This document shows positions 39,943 through 48,897 of a stretch of 64,000 bases of DNA, piece by piece. A model generated the notes under the pieces. The model had not been told where the DNA came from. It saw only the letters and a program-made list of their open reading frames with translations, and made no database searches. This DNA is from Citrobacter sp. Marseille-Q6884 (GTDB taxonomy: Bacteria > Pseudomonadota > Gammaproteobacteria > Enterobacterales > Enterobacteriaceae), in assembly GCF_945906775.1 (NCBI RefSeq), contig NZ_CAMDRE010000001.1, positions 2,170,001-2,234,000 of the forward strand. Reading direction: 5' to 3'. The position numbers were made by a program, and so were the translations under genes. Each line of letters starts with the position of its first letter. Within the stretch, counting starts at the first letter, position 1.

Positions 39943-41112
39943 ATGAGCGACACAACGATCCTGCAAAATAATACCCATGTCATTAAGCCGAAAAAATCGG
40001 TAGCGCTTTCTGGCGTACCCGCCGGAAATACTGCCCTGTGTACCGTCGGTAAAAGCGGTAACGATTTACACTATCGCGGCTACGATATTCTCGACCTCGC
40101 GCAACAGTGCGAATTTGAAGAAGTCGCCCATCTGCTGATTCATGGCAAATTACCCACCCGCGATGAACTCAACGCCTACAAAATTAAATTAAAAGCACTG
40201 CGCGGATTACCCGCCAACGTGCGTACCGTACTGGAAGCGCTGCCTGCCGCTTCGCACCCGATGGATGTGATGCGCACCGGTGTCTCCGCGTTAGGTTGTA
40301 CGCTGCCGGAAAAAGAGGGACATACCGTTTCTGGCGCGCGTGATATTGCCGACAAGCTGCTGGCATCCCTCAGTTCCATCCTGCTGTACTGGTATCACTA
40401 CAGCCATAACGGCGAGCGCATCCAGCCGGAAACCGACGATGACTCTATTGGCGGTCATTTCCTGCACCTGCTGCATGGCGAAAAGCCGTCGCAGAGCTGG
40501 GAAAAAGCGATGCACATCTCGCTGGTGCTGTATGCCGAACACGAATTCAATGCTTCTACCTTCACCAGCCGGGTGATTGCGGGCACCGGCTCTGACATGT
40601 ATTCGGCGATTATCGGCGCGATTGGCGCACTGCGTGGCCCGAAACACGGTGGCGCTAACGAAGTCTCGCTGGAGATCCAGCAGCGCTATGAAACGCCGGA
40701 TGAAGCCGAAGCGGATATCCGCAAGCGTATCGAAAACAAAGAAGTGGTGATTGGTTTTGGTCATCCGGTTTACACCATCGCCGACCCGCGCCATCAGGTG
40801 ATCAAACGCGTGGCGAAACAGCTTTCTCAGGAGGGCGGTTCGCTGAAGATGTACAACATCGCCGACCGTCTGGAAACCGTGATGTGGGAGTCGAAAAAGA
40901 TGTTCCCTAACCTCGACTGGTTCTCGGCGGTCTCCTACAACATGATGGGCGTCCCGACCGAAATGTTCACCCCGCTGTTTGTCATCGCCCGTGTCACCGG
41001 CTGGGCGGCGCACATTATCGAACAGCGTCAGGACAACAAAATTATCCGTCCTTCTGCCAACTATACCGGCCCGGAAGATCGTGAATTTGTCGCGATTGAT
41101 CAGCGTTGCTAA
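39943..41112 (+). CDS. prpC: 2-methylcitrate synthase PrpC
   Basis: 389 residues from ATG 39943 (MSDTTILQN), the same length as E. coli PrpC; an in-frame ATG at 39901 is inside the intergenic spacer and lacks a ribosome site. Citrate-synthase family: GPKHGGANE and GFGHPVYTIADPRH carry the two catalytic histidines, and FSAVSYNMMGVP leads to the C-terminal catalytic region. It condenses propionyl-CoA with oxaloacetate to 2-methylcitrate, the first committed step of the cycle, detoxifying propionyl-CoA. Confidence 0.96.
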   Translation: MSDTTILQNNTHVIKPKKSVALSGVPAGNTALCTVGKSGNDLHYRGYDILDLAQQCEFEEVAHLLIHGKLPTRDELNAYKIKLKALRGLPANVRTVLEALPAASHPMDVMRTGVSALGCTLPEKEGHTVSGARDIADKLLASLSSILLYWYHYSHNGERIQPETDDDSIGGHFLHLLHGEKPSQSWEKAMHISLVLYAEHEFNASTFTSRVIAGTGSDMYSAIIGAIGALRGPKHGGANEVSLEIQQRYETPDEAEADIRKRIENKEVVIGFGHPVYTIADPRHQVIKRVAKQLSQEGGSLKMYNIADRLETVMWESKKMFPNLDWFSAVSYNMMGVPTEMFTPLFVIARVTGWAAHIIEQRQDNKIIRPSANYTGPEDREFVAIDQRC

Positions 41113-41152
41113 TGCAAAACCTCTAAAGATAAAAAAACAGGAAACGTACTCT

Positions 41153-42604
41153 ATGTCCGCACACATTTCGAATGTTCGCCCAGAATTTGACCGTGAAATC
41201 GTTGATATCGTTGATTACGTGATGAATTACGAGATCACCTCGAAGGTGGCGTATGACACCGCGCATTATTGTCTACTCGACACCCTCGGCTGTGGCCTGG
41301 AAGCGCTGGAATATCCGGCCTGTAAGAAGCTGTTAGGGCCTGTGGTGCCAGGAACCGTCGTGCCGAACGGCGTCCGTGTGCCGGGTACCCAGTTCCAGCT
41401 CGATCCGGTGCAGGCGGCGTTTAACATTGGCGCGATGATCCGCTGGCTGGACTTTAACGATACCTGGCTGGCGGCGGAATGGGGACATCCTTCCGACAAC
41501 CTCGGCGGTATCCTGGCGACGGCAGACTGGCTGTCACGTAATGCGGTCGCGGCCGGAAAAGCGCCATTGACCATGAAAAACGTGCTGACCGGCATGATCA
41601 AAGCCCATGAAATTCAGGGCTGCATTGCGCTGGAAAACTCCTTTAACCGCGTTGGCCTGGATCATGTCCTGCTGGTCAAAGTGGCCTCGACCGCTGTGGT
41701 GGCCGAAATGCTGGGACTGACCCGTGATGAAATCCTCAACGCGGTCTCTTTGGCGTGGGTAGACGGCCAGTCGCTGCGTACCTATCGCCACGCGCCGAAT
41801 ACCGGCACGCGCAAATCCTGGGCAGCAGGCGATGCGACCTCTCGTGCGGTACGTCTGGCGCTGATGGCGCAAACCGGTGAGATGGGTTATCCGTCGGCGC
41901 TGACGGCGAAAACCTGGGGCTTTTATGATGTCTCTTTTAAAGGGGAATCCTTCCGCTTCCAGCGCCCGTACGGTTCCTACGTGATGGAAAACGTGCTGTT
42001 TAAAATATCCTTCCCGGCTGAATTCCACTCGCAGACCGCGGTAGAAGCGGCGATGACGCTCTATGAGAAGCTGCAGGCTGCAGGGAAAACTGCGGCCGAT
42101 ATCGAGAAAGTGACCATTCGTACACACGAAGCCTGCATTCGCATTATCGATAAAAAGGGTCCGCTGAATAACCCGGCAGATCGTGATCACTGCATCCAGT
42201 ACATGGTGGCGATCCCGCTGCTGTTTGGTCGCTTAACGGCGGCGGATTACGAAGACGGCGTGGCGCAGGACAAACGTATTGATGCCCTGCGTGAGAAGAT
42301 CAACTGCTTCGAAGATCCGGCCTTTACTGCCGATTACCACGACCCGGAGAAACGCGCGATTGCGAACGCCATCACGCTGGAGTTTACCGACGGCTCACGC
42401 TTTGACGAAGTGGTCGTGGAGTACCCCATTGGTCACGCGCGCCGTCGTCATGACGGCATGCCGAAGCTGGTTGAAAAATTCAAAATCAACCTGGCGCGTC
42501 AGTTCCCGACTCGCCAGCAGCAGCGCATCCTGGATGTCTCCCTGGACAGAACTCGCCTGGAGCAGATGCCGGTTAACGAATATCTGGATCTGTTCGTCAT
42601 CTAA
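41153..42604 (+). CDS. prpD: 2-methylcitrate dehydratase PrpD
   Basis: 483 residues from ATG 41153 (MSAHISNVRPEFDRE) with an AAACAGGAAACG ribosome region, the exact length of E. coli PrpD; the longer open frame from 40979 overlaps prpC. MmgE/PrpD family, cofactor-free in this branch. Landmarks: LDFNDTWLAAEWGHPSDN, RTYRHAPNTGTRKSWAAGDA and YEDGVAQDKRID. It converts 2-methylcitrate to 2-methylaconitate; aconitase then hydrates it to 2-methylisocitrate for PrpB. It is followed by prpE after 40 bases. Confidence 0.96.
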   Translation: MSAHISNVRPEFDREIVDIVDYVMNYEITSKVAYDTAHYCLLDTLGCGLEALEYPACKKLLGPVVPGTVVPNGVRVPGTQFQLDPVQAAFNIGAMIRWLDFNDTWLAAEWGHPSDNLGGILATADWLSRNAVAAGKAPLTMKNVLTGMIKAHEIQGCIALENSFNRVGLDHVLLVKVASTAVVAEMLGLTRDEILNAVSLAWVDGQSLRTYRHAPNTGTRKSWAAGDATSRAVRLALMAQTGEMGYPSALTAKTWGFYDVSFKGESFRFQRPYGSYVMENVLFKISFPAEFHSQTAVEAAMTLYEKLQAAGKTAADIEKVTIRTHEACIRIIDKKGPLNNPADRDHCIQYMVAIPLLFGRLTAADYEDGVAQDKRIDALREKINCFEDPAFTADYHDPEKRAIANAITLEFTDGSRFDEVVVEYPIGHARRRHDGMPKLVEKFKINLARQFPTRQQQRILDVSLDRTRLEQMPVNEYLDLFVI

Positions 42605-42644
42605 CTCTGCGTGCGGTAAGGCGTAAGTTCAACAGGAGAGCATT

Positions 42645-44531
42645 ATGTCTTTTAGCGAATTTTATCAGCGATCGATTACACAACCGGAGTCGTTCTGGGC
42701 CGAACAGGCCCAGCGTATAGACTGGCAGCAGCCGTTTACGCAGGTGCTGGACCATAGCCGTCCGCCGTTTGCCCGCTGGTTTTGCGGCGGGACAACCAAT
42801 CTGTGCCATAACGCTATCGACCGTTGGCTGGATAAGCAACCCGATGCGCTGGCGCTGATTGCGGTTTCATCTGAGACCGAAGAAGAGCGCACGTTTACCT
42901 TTCGTCAGCTGTATGCCGAAGTCAACGTGGCAGCCGCGATGCTGTTGTCGCTGGGGGTAGAGCGCGGCGACCGGGTGCTGGTCTATATGCCAATGATCGC
43001 CGAAGCGCACATTACCCTGCTGGCCTGCGCGCGTATTGGGGCGATCCATTCGGTGGTGTTCGGTGGATTTGCGTCGCACAGCGTGGCGGCTCGGATCGAC
43101 GATGCCCGACCCAAAGTTATCGTGTCGGCGGATGCTGGCGCGCGCGGCGGTAAAATCCTGCCGTATAAAAAGCTGTTAGACGATGCCATCAGTCAGGCGC
43201 AGCATCAGCCGAACCATGTGGTGCTGGTGGATCGGGGCCTGGCGAAAATGGCACGCGTGCCGGGGCGTGATCTCGATTTCGCCACGCTACGCCAGCAGCA
43301 TCTTGGGGCACAGGTTCCCGTGGCCTGGCTGGAGTCGAACGAAACGTCCTGCATTCTCTATACCTCGGGGACGACCGGTAAACCGAAAGGTGTGCAGCGT
43401 GATGTCGGCGGCTACGCAGTCGCGCTGGCGACCTCCATGGACACCATTTTTGGCGGCAAAGCGGGTGGCGTTTTCTTCTGTGCTTCAGATATCGGCTGGG
43501 TGGTCGGGCACTCCTACATTGTCTACGCTCCGCTGCTGGCGGGGATGGCGACGGTGGTTTACGAAGGGCTGCCCACCTACCCGGACTGCAGCGTGTGGTG
43601 GAAGATTGTGGAGAAATATCAGGTTAGCCGGATGTTCTCTGCGCCGACGGCCATTCGCGTGCTGAAGAAATTCCCGACCGCGCAGATCCGCAATCACGAT
43701 CTTTCTTCGCTGGAGGTGCTGTATCTGGCGGGTGAGCCGCTCGATGAGCCTACCGCGAGCTGGGTAACCCAGACGCTGGGCGTACCGGTTATCGATAACT
43801 ACTGGCAGACCGAATCTGGCTGGCCGATTATGGCGATTGCCCGTGGCGTGGATGACCGGCCTTCACGGCTCGGCAGTCCTGGCGTGCCGATGTATGGCTA
43901 CAACGTGCAGTTGCTCAATGAAGTCACTGGCGAGCCTTGTGAGGCGAATGAAAAGGGCATGCTGGTGATCGAAGGGCCGCTCCCACCGGGATGTATTCAG
44001 ACCATCTGGGGGGATGATGAGCGCTTTGTGAACACCTACTGGTCACTGTTTTCTCGTCAGGTGTACGCCACCTTCGACTGGGGAATTCGCGACGCCGACG
44101 GTTATTACTTTATCCTTGGACGTACGGATGACGTGATCAACGTGGCCGGACACCGCCTGGGCACGCGTGAGATAGAGGAGAGCATCTCCAGCTATCCAAA
44201 CGTAGCTGAAGTCGCGGTGGTCGGGGTGAAAGATGCGCTAAAAGGCCAGGTGGCGGTGGCGTTTGTGATCCCGAAGCAAAGCGACAGCCTGGAAGACCGC
44301 GACATCGCGCACGCCGAAGAAAAGGCGATCATGGCGCTGGTGGACAACCAGATTGGTAATTTTGGCCGTCCGGCGCACGTCTGGTTTGTGTCGCAACTGC
44401 CGAAAACGCGATCCGGGAAAATGCTCAGGCGTACGATCCAGGCGATCTGTGAAGGGCGCGATCCTGGCGATCTGACCACCATTGACGATCCTGCGTCGCT
44501 GCAGCAAATCCGTCAGGCGATTGAAGAGTAA
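42645..44531 (+). CDS. prpE: propionyl-CoA synthetase PrpE
   Basis: 628 residues, same as E. coli PrpE. ANL-superfamily adenylate-forming ligase: the P-loop-like ILYTSGTTGKPKGV (about 240), YWQTESGWP, GRTDDVINVAGHRLG hinge, and the catalytic lysine in PKTRSGKMLRRTI near 590, which is the known acetylation/propionylation control point. It charges propionate with CoA at the expense of ATP to AMP, feeding PrpC. ATG 42645 follows AGGAGAGC. It closes the prp operon; a REP element follows. Confidence 0.96.
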   Translation: MSFSEFYQRSITQPESFWAEQAQRIDWQQPFTQVLDHSRPPFARWFCGGTTNLCHNAIDRWLDKQPDALALIAVSSETEEERTFTFRQLYAEVNVAAAMLLSLGVERGDRVLVYMPMIAEAHITLLACARIGAIHSVVFGGFASHSVAARIDDARPKVIVSADAGARGGKILPYKKLLDDAISQAQHQPNHVVLVDRGLAKMARVPGRDLDFATLRQQHLGAQVPVAWLESNETSCILYTSGTTGKPKGVQRDVGGYAVALATSMDTIFGGKAGGVFFCASDIGWVVGHSYIVYAPLLAGMATVVYEGLPTYPDCSVWWKIVEKYQVSRMFSAPTAIRVLKKFPTAQIRNHDLSSLEVLYLAGEPLDEPTASWVTQTLGVPVIDNYWQTESGWPIMAIARGVDDRPSRLGSPGVPMYGYNVQLLNEVTGEPCEANEKGMLVIEGPLPPGCIQTIWGDDERFVNTYWSLFSRQVYATFDWGIRDADGYYFILGRTDDVINVAGHRLGTREIEESISSYPNVAEVAVVGVKDALKGQVAVAFVIPKQSDSLEDRDIAHAEEKAIMALVDNQIGNFGRPAHVWFVSQLPKTRSGKMLRRTIQAICEGRDPGDLTTIDDPASLQQIRQAIEE

Positions 44532-44540
44532 TGTGACGGT

Positions 44541-44573
44541 ATGCCGGAGGGTATGAATATCGCCATCCGGCAT
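44541..44573. repeat. REP-type palindrome after prpE
   Basis: ATGCCGGAGGG and CGCCATCCGGCAT form the usual REP stem. It lies between prpE and the convergent lipoprotein gene. Confidence 0.75.
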
Positions 44574-44579
44574 CCTGCT

Positions 44580-44852
44580 TTAATTCGTTTTCTTATAAGG
44601 CCCGTGATAATAATCAAACGGCGCATATACCGTATCCGCGACAAAAGAGACCGGCACATCGACAAATAACAACGCTAAATCGAAATAGTTATAATCGTAC
44701 GCGCCCGGGTTTTTAATTTTATCGATGTCGTGGTGCATACCCACATAATACGTATTTGAATCCTCGCCTTCCGTGCGCGCATTAATGCTGCCGCAACCTG
44801 AAAGTAATGCGCTGGTTACCAGCGCCATCACCGCCACCGCCTTTCTGTTCAT
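44580..44852 (-). CDS. YceK/YidQ-like (DUF1375) lipoprotein
   Basis: 90 residues from ATG 44852 (MNRKAVAVMALVTSALLSGCGS), with lipobox LSGC. The C-terminal pattern FVDVPVSFVADTVYAPFDYYHGPYKK matches the LDLPFS-x-DT-x-LP-x-D-x-x-HGP signature of E. coli YceK, a small DUF1375 outer-membrane lipoprotein of unknown function. An in-frame start at 44885 would bury the signal. It is convergent with prpE and divergent from the toxin-antitoxin pair. Confidence 0.8.
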   Translation of the reverse strand: MNRKAVAVMALVTSALLSGCGSINARTEGEDSNTYYVGMHHDIDKIKNPGAYDYNYFDLALLFVDVPVSFVADTVYAPFDYYHGPYKKTN

Positions 44853-44973
44853 TTTACAACCTGGCTTATCGTCCTGTTTGCCCATAACGGTAGAAAAGCG
44901 GTTGTTTAGCGGGATAACTTAAGCCATGGGGTTCATTGCAAGAATTTTCCGTGGGGGCTGTTGCTTGTTGGTG

Positions 44974-44998
44974 GTCTAAATATGGTTTATATTAAGAC
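44974..44998. promoter_or_regulatory. operator dyad of the toxin-antitoxin pair
   Basis: GTCTAAATAT (44974-44983) and ATATTAAGAC (44989-44998) form a 25-bp dyad with one mismatch, 28 bases before the antitoxin ATG. That is the expected place for antitoxin autoregulation. An ATG within the dyad (44982) is in frame but is more likely part of the promoter. Confidence 0.65.
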
Positions 44999-45026
44999 TG
45001 GTTTGAGGCTGAAAAATGAGCAAGTT

Positions 45027-45260
45027 ATGAAAGTAGAGACCATTAGCTACGTGAAGAAAAATGCAGCGACACTCGACCTGTCAGAGCCAATCTTAGTCAC
45101 CCAAAACGGTGTACCAGCCTATGTTATTGAATCCTATGATCAACAACAGGAGCGCGAGAATGCCATTGCCTTGTTGAAACTGCTGACGCTGTCGGAAAAA
45201 GACAAAGCAGAAGGGCGGGTATTCACGAAAGATCAGTTACTGGATGGCCTCGTTGACTGA
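45027..45260 (+). CDS. Phd/YefM-type antitoxin
   Basis: 77 residues from ATG 45027 (MKVETISYVKKNAATLDLSEPILVTQNG). The N-terminal half has the Phd/YefM DNA-binding pattern, including PILVTQNGVPAYVIESYD; the C-terminal half (ALLKLLTLSEKDKAEGRVFT) would bind and mask the toxin. It is followed after 31 bases by a RelE/ParE-type gene. Longer starts at 44961 or 44982 run through the operator dyad and are disfavoured. Confidence 0.8.
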   Translation: MKVETISYVKKNAATLDLSEPILVTQNGVPAYVIESYDQQQERENAIALLKLLTLSEKDKAEGRVFTKDQLLDGLVD

Positions 45261-45291
45261 GGCAAGCGTTCTCCATTGAAAAGGGTCTTAA

Positions 45292-45624
45292 ATGGAACAC
45301 AAGATTACCTTTGAGTACACGCTCACCGTAAAGCACTGCATTGATGACATTGTGCATTACCTTCGACGAGTGCAAGTCCCGCCACGCCCGGTTATTGCTG
45401 ATATTCTGGCTCAGTTTGAAAGTACGGTCGGACAGTTCCCTTTGGGGAGCCAGATTTGCCCGGAACTGCTAAAGATAGGGTGCGCAAAATACCGGGAGTT
45501 TAATCATGCTGGCGGTTATCGCGTGTTGTACTGCCTTGAGGGAAACGTCGTGACTGCCCACGCGATTCTGGCGCACTGGCAAGATATACAGCAACTGCTG
45601 TTCAAACGACTGATTATGGTGTGA
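45292..45624 (+). CDS. RelE/ParE superfamily toxin
   Basis: 110 residues. The C-terminal half has the RelE/ParE core: CAKYREFNHAGGYRVLYCLEGNVVTAHAILAHWQDIQQLL, where Arg and Tyr of YREFNHAGGYRVLY are in the usual functional position. The type (ribosome-dependent mRNase or gyrase poison) cannot be told from sequence. It is paired with the Phd/YefM-like antitoxin just upstream. The module lies between prpE and lacZ, where lacY would be expected downstream of lacZ. Confidence 0.75.
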   Translation: MEHKITFEYTLTVKHCIDDIVHYLRRVQVPPRPVIADILAQFESTVGQFPLGSQICPELLKIGCAKYREFNHAGGYRVLYCLEGNVVTAHAILAHWQDIQQLLFKRLIMV

Positions 45625-45652
45625 TGCAACATGCCCGCTGGCGCTGCGCTGA

Positions 45653-45701
45653 CCAGGCTACGGGTAAATCCCGTAGGCCGGATAAACCCAGCGCCATCCG
45701 G
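45653..45701. repeat. REP/BIME-type element between toxin and lacZ
   Basis: CTACGGGTAAATCCCGTAG is a perfect short hairpin, followed by GGCCGGATAAACCCAGCGCC and ATCCGGCA, a REP unit. It lies in the 85 bases separating the convergent toxin and lacZ genes. Confidence 0.7.
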
Positions 45702-45709
45702 CACGATGA

Positions 45710-48700
45710 TTAACCCCAAATTACCCGATAATGATAACGCCCCGCACTCAACAGAAACTCCGGTGAAACGGAGGGGCTCCACGAATCATCCCCGCCGACG
45801 CCCATATGAAAACCGTCGATATTCAGCCAGGTGCCGGCCTCCGGTTGCAGCAGGTGGCGATGGCTGGTTTCCATCAGCTGTTTTTGGCTGTAACGGCTGA
45901 TATTGAACAGGAAGTCACCGCGCCACTGGTGCGCGCCGTAGCGTAGCTCACGTGTTCCGCAGCGCAGGCCGTTCTCACTCGGGAAGACGTAGGGGGTGTA
46001 CATCTCATCCAGCGCAAGATCCCACCGACCAAAACAGGCCGCGCTCAGACGATCCGGGTAGTTCTCATGGGGACCGAGACCTAACCAGTTCACACGCCCG
46101 GCGACCTGCGTCAACTGGCAACTCAGGCCAATACGAGCCGGGTGTGGCGTGCCACTGGCGACGTCAACCTCCACCGTGATGTGCATCTTGCCGTGACCAT
46201 CGATACGGTACGACTTACGGCTGATAAACAGCGTGTTGCCTCGATGTTGCCAGGCGTGTTCGGTGGTGATCAGTATGCTGCCCGACAGCGCTTCGGCTTC
46301 GCATAACAACAGTTTTGCTTCTGCATGATAGTGACCGGCAGCCTTCCAGCGTTCAACCCAGGCATTCGGATCGATACGCGCGACTTCACTGATGCCAATG
46401 TCGTTATCCAGCGGCGCACGGGTGAACTGGTCGGTGAGCGGGCTTAACAATTGGGGTTTATCATCCAGCCAGTATTGTGTGAGTACGCCTGTTCGGCGGC
46501 AGAATGCCCAGCGCTTATCACTTACTGCTACGGTAAAGGCGTTCTCGCTGATAGCCAGTGTTGGCGTCGCGTCGGCGCGGGGTGGCTGGGCCACATCGAG
46601 CTTCTCTTCGAGCTTCCACTGCTGCCAGGCGCTGATATGCCCGGTATCTGACCACGGCGTTGCCTGCGGCTGTTCCACGCGCACCGTCAGCCAGAGTTGA
46701 CCCGCGGTTTCTGGCATCGGGATGTCCGGCAGGGTAATGCGCTGGCGCCCCTGGGGGGGAATATCCAGGACACATTCTCCGGCGGCCAGTGGGTTGCCGT
46801 CCTGGTCGATGGACCAGTGCAACCTTTCGTTATCGCTGTGGCGGAACAGATATTCACTGCGGACTTCAATCTGCCGTTGAGCGCCCGGCAGCAGCGTGAA
46901 CTGGAAAAATTGCTGCGCGTGTTTGGCTTCATACAGTGAGGGATGCGGTGTGCGATCGGCGAACACCAGTCCGTTCATACAGAACTGGCGGTCGTTCGGC
47001 GTGTCGCCAAAGTCGCCGCCGTAGGCCGACCACGGATTGCCATTTTCATCGTATTTAATTAATGACTGATCCACCCAGTCCCAGACAAAACCGCCCTGCA
47101 GACGCGGATACTGGCGGAATGCCTGCCAGTATTTGGCATAACCGCCGAGGCTGTTACCCATGGCATGGGCGTATTCGCAGAGGATCAACGGGCGCTGTTC
47201 GCCCGGCATCGACAACCATTTTTTTATCGACCATTTTGGGACCGCCGGGAAGGGCTGATCCTGATCGACGCGGGCGTACATCGGGCAAATAATGTCGGTT
47301 GCCGCGGTATTTGCGCCGCCGCCTTCATACTGTACCGGGCGGGAGGGATCGTCTGATTTTATCCAGCGATACAGCGCGTCGTGATTCGCGCCGTGACCGG
47401 ACTCATTGCCCAGCGACCAGATGATAATGCTCGGGTGGTTGCGGTCACGCTGTACCATGCGCGTCACGCGCTGGCTCATGGCGGGGAGCCAGACAGGATC
47501 ATCGCTCAGACGGTTCATCGGCACCATGCCGTGGGTTTCGATATTGGCCTCATCGACGACATACAGGCCGTAGCGATCGCACAGGGTGTACCACAACGGG
47601 TGATTCGGGTAATGGGAGCAGCGAACGGCGTTGAAGTTGTTCTGCTTCATCAGAATGATGTCTTGCACCATCGTGGCTTCGTCCATCACCTGACCGTTTT
47701 GGGGGGGATGTTCGTGACGGTTCGCGCCGCGGATCAGCAGGGGTTTGCCATTGAGTAACAGCAGACCGTTCTCAATGCTGACCTGACGAAAACCGATGTC
47801 GCAGGCTTCGGTCTCGATCAACGCGCCATCCAGGGTCTGTAACGTGACGACGCCGCGGTAAAGATTCGGGGTTTCTGCACTCCACAGTCGCGGGTGCTCA
47901 ACGTTCATCCGCAGAGTCGTGCGATCCGAATAGGCACCGCGTTCATCGATGATGTCGCTGCCCAATGCCGACGTGGTGTCGCCGGTCAGCGTGTCGCCAT
48001 CCCACAACTGTAACGTCACGCGTAAATCATCACGCGGCTCACCGGCGATTCTGACTTCCGCTTCCAGCACGGCACGGCTGAAATCATCGTTAAAACGGGT
48101 GTGGATGCGCAGATCGCGAATATGAATGTCGGGTTTGTGCAGCAGTGAAACGTCGCGGAAGATGCCGCTCATGCGCCACATATCCTGGTCTTCCAGGTAG
48201 CTGCCATCGCTCCAGCGCAGCACCATCACCGCCAGACGGTTCTCGCCGTCAGTCAAAAAATCACTGAGATCAAATTCGGAAGGCAGACGACTGTCCTGTC
48301 CATAGCCGACCCAACGACCATTGCACCACAGATGAAAGGCGGAATTAACGCCATCAAAAATAATGCGCGTCCGACCCGTTTGTCGCCAGTCCGCGTCAAG
48401 ATTAAATGTGAGCGAATAACATCCGGTGGGATTATCCGCCGGAACGTACGGAGGGTTGACCGGGAACGGGTACGTAATGTTGGAGTAGATGGGGGCATCG
48501 TAGCCGCTCATCTGCCAGTTAGAAGGCACATTGAGCGTTTCGGCCTGCGGCAAATCCTTCTCAAGCCAGCTTTCGGGCACGGAGCCGGGCGAGGCAAACC
48601 AGGCGAATTGCCACGCGCCGTTCAGTGAACGCCGCTGCGCCGAAGGCTGTTGGCTACGCGCGTCATCCGCAGAACGCCAGCTGCAGAACGGCGGGTGCGC

Positions 48701-48787
48701 CTCCAGACGATTGCGTTGCGTGACGCCGGGGTTTTCCCAGTCGCGGCGCGCCAGTACGGCGGCGAGTGAATCCGTGTTCAGGGTCAT
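45710..48787 (-). CDS. lacZ: beta-galactosidase LacZ
   Basis: 1025 residues (E. coli 1024), complete and without frameshift. Glycoside hydrolase family 2: N-terminal sugar-binding and Ig-like domains, then the TIM barrel with acid/base Glu in SLGNESGHG (about 460) and nucleophile Glu in LILCEYAHAMGNS (about 537), and the long C-terminal domain. It hydrolyses lactose and makes allolactose. The conserved operators O1 and O2, CRP site and promoter lie upstream and within the start of the gene. Downstream there is no lacY or lacA; a REP element and a toxin-antitoxin pair follow, so lactose uptake must come from elsewhere. Confidence 0.96.
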   Translation of the reverse strand: MTLNTDSLAAVLARRDWENPGVTQRNRLEAHPPFCSWRSADDARSQQPSAQRRSLNGAWQFAWFASPGSVPESWLEKDLPQAETLNVPSNWQMSGYDAPIYSNITYPFPVNPPYVPADNPTGCYSLTFNLDADWRQTGRTRIIFDGVNSAFHLWCNGRWVGYGQDSRLPSEFDLSDFLTDGENRLAVMVLRWSDGSYLEDQDMWRMSGIFRDVSLLHKPDIHIRDLRIHTRFNDDFSRAVLEAEVRIAGEPRDDLRVTLQLWDGDTLTGDTTSALGSDIIDERGAYSDRTTLRMNVEHPRLWSAETPNLYRGVVTLQTLDGALIETEACDIGFRQVSIENGLLLLNGKPLLIRGANRHEHPPQNGQVMDEATMVQDIILMKQNNFNAVRCSHYPNHPLWYTLCDRYGLYVVDEANIETHGMVPMNRLSDDPVWLPAMSQRVTRMVQRDRNHPSIIIWSLGNESGHGANHDALYRWIKSDDPSRPVQYEGGGANTAATDIICPMYARVDQDQPFPAVPKWSIKKWLSMPGEQRPLILCEYAHAMGNSLGGYAKYWQAFRQYPRLQGGFVWDWVDQSLIKYDENGNPWSAYGGDFGDTPNDRQFCMNGLVFADRTPHPSLYEAKHAQQFFQFTLLPGAQRQIEVRSEYLFRHSDNERLHWSIDQDGNPLAAGECVLDIPPQGRQRITLPDIPMPETAGQLWLTVRVEQPQATPWSDTGHISAWQQWKLEEKLDVAQPPRADATPTLAISENAFTVAVSDKRWAFCRRTGVLTQYWLDDKPQLLSPLTDQFTRAPLDNDIGISEVARIDPNAWVERWKAAGHYHAEAKLLLCEAEALSGSILITTEHAWQHRGNTLFISRKSYRIDGHGKMHITVEVDVASGTPHPARIGLSCQLTQVAGRVNWLGLGPHENYPDRLSAACFGRWDLALDEMYTPYVFPSENGLRCGTRELRYGAHQWRGDFLFNISRYSQKQLMETSHRHLLQPEAGTWLNIDGFHMGVGGDDSWSPSVSPEFLLSAGRYHYRVIWG
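48404..48424. promoter_or_regulatory. lac auxiliary operator O2 within lacZ
   Basis: The plus strand reads AAATGTGAGCGAATAACATC, nearly the E. coli O2. Its centre is 400 bp from the centre of O1, the same spacing as in E. coli, so LacI tetramer looping is likely retained. Confidence 0.85.
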
Positions 48788-48803
48788 GGCGGTATCCTGG
48801 TTG

Positions 48804-48824
48804 TTTTGTTATTCGCTCACAATT
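48804..48824 (-). promoter_or_regulatory. lac main operator O1
   Basis: The transcribed-sense strand reads AATTGTGAGCGAATAACAAA, differing from E. coli O1 at about three of 21 positions. It lies just downstream of the lacZ -10. Confidence 0.9.
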
Positions 48825-48830
48825 TAAGTA

Positions 48831-48860
48831 AACATAAGATGCACCACGAGAACCTGTAAA
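48831..48860 (-). promoter_or_regulatory. lacZ promoter
   Basis: -35 TTTACA (48860-48855) and -10 TATGTT (48836-48831) with an 18-bp spacer, the same boxes and spacing as E. coli lac. Confidence 0.92.
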
Positions 48861-48877
48861 GGCGCGGAGGTTTAATG

Positions 48878-48893
48878 GGTGAACTGACTCACA
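48878..48893 (-). promoter_or_regulatory. CRP site of lacZ
   Basis: Read toward lacZ: TGTGAGTCAGTTCACC, TGTGA-N6-TCACC, in the same place as the E. coli lac CRP site. It begins five bases after the lacI stop. Confidence 0.9.
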
Positions 48894-48897
48894 GTAA

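Noticed and set aside
40291..41166. 291-residue minus-strand frame across prpC
   Set aside because: Shadow of a high-GC conserved coding gene on the other strand; no family features.
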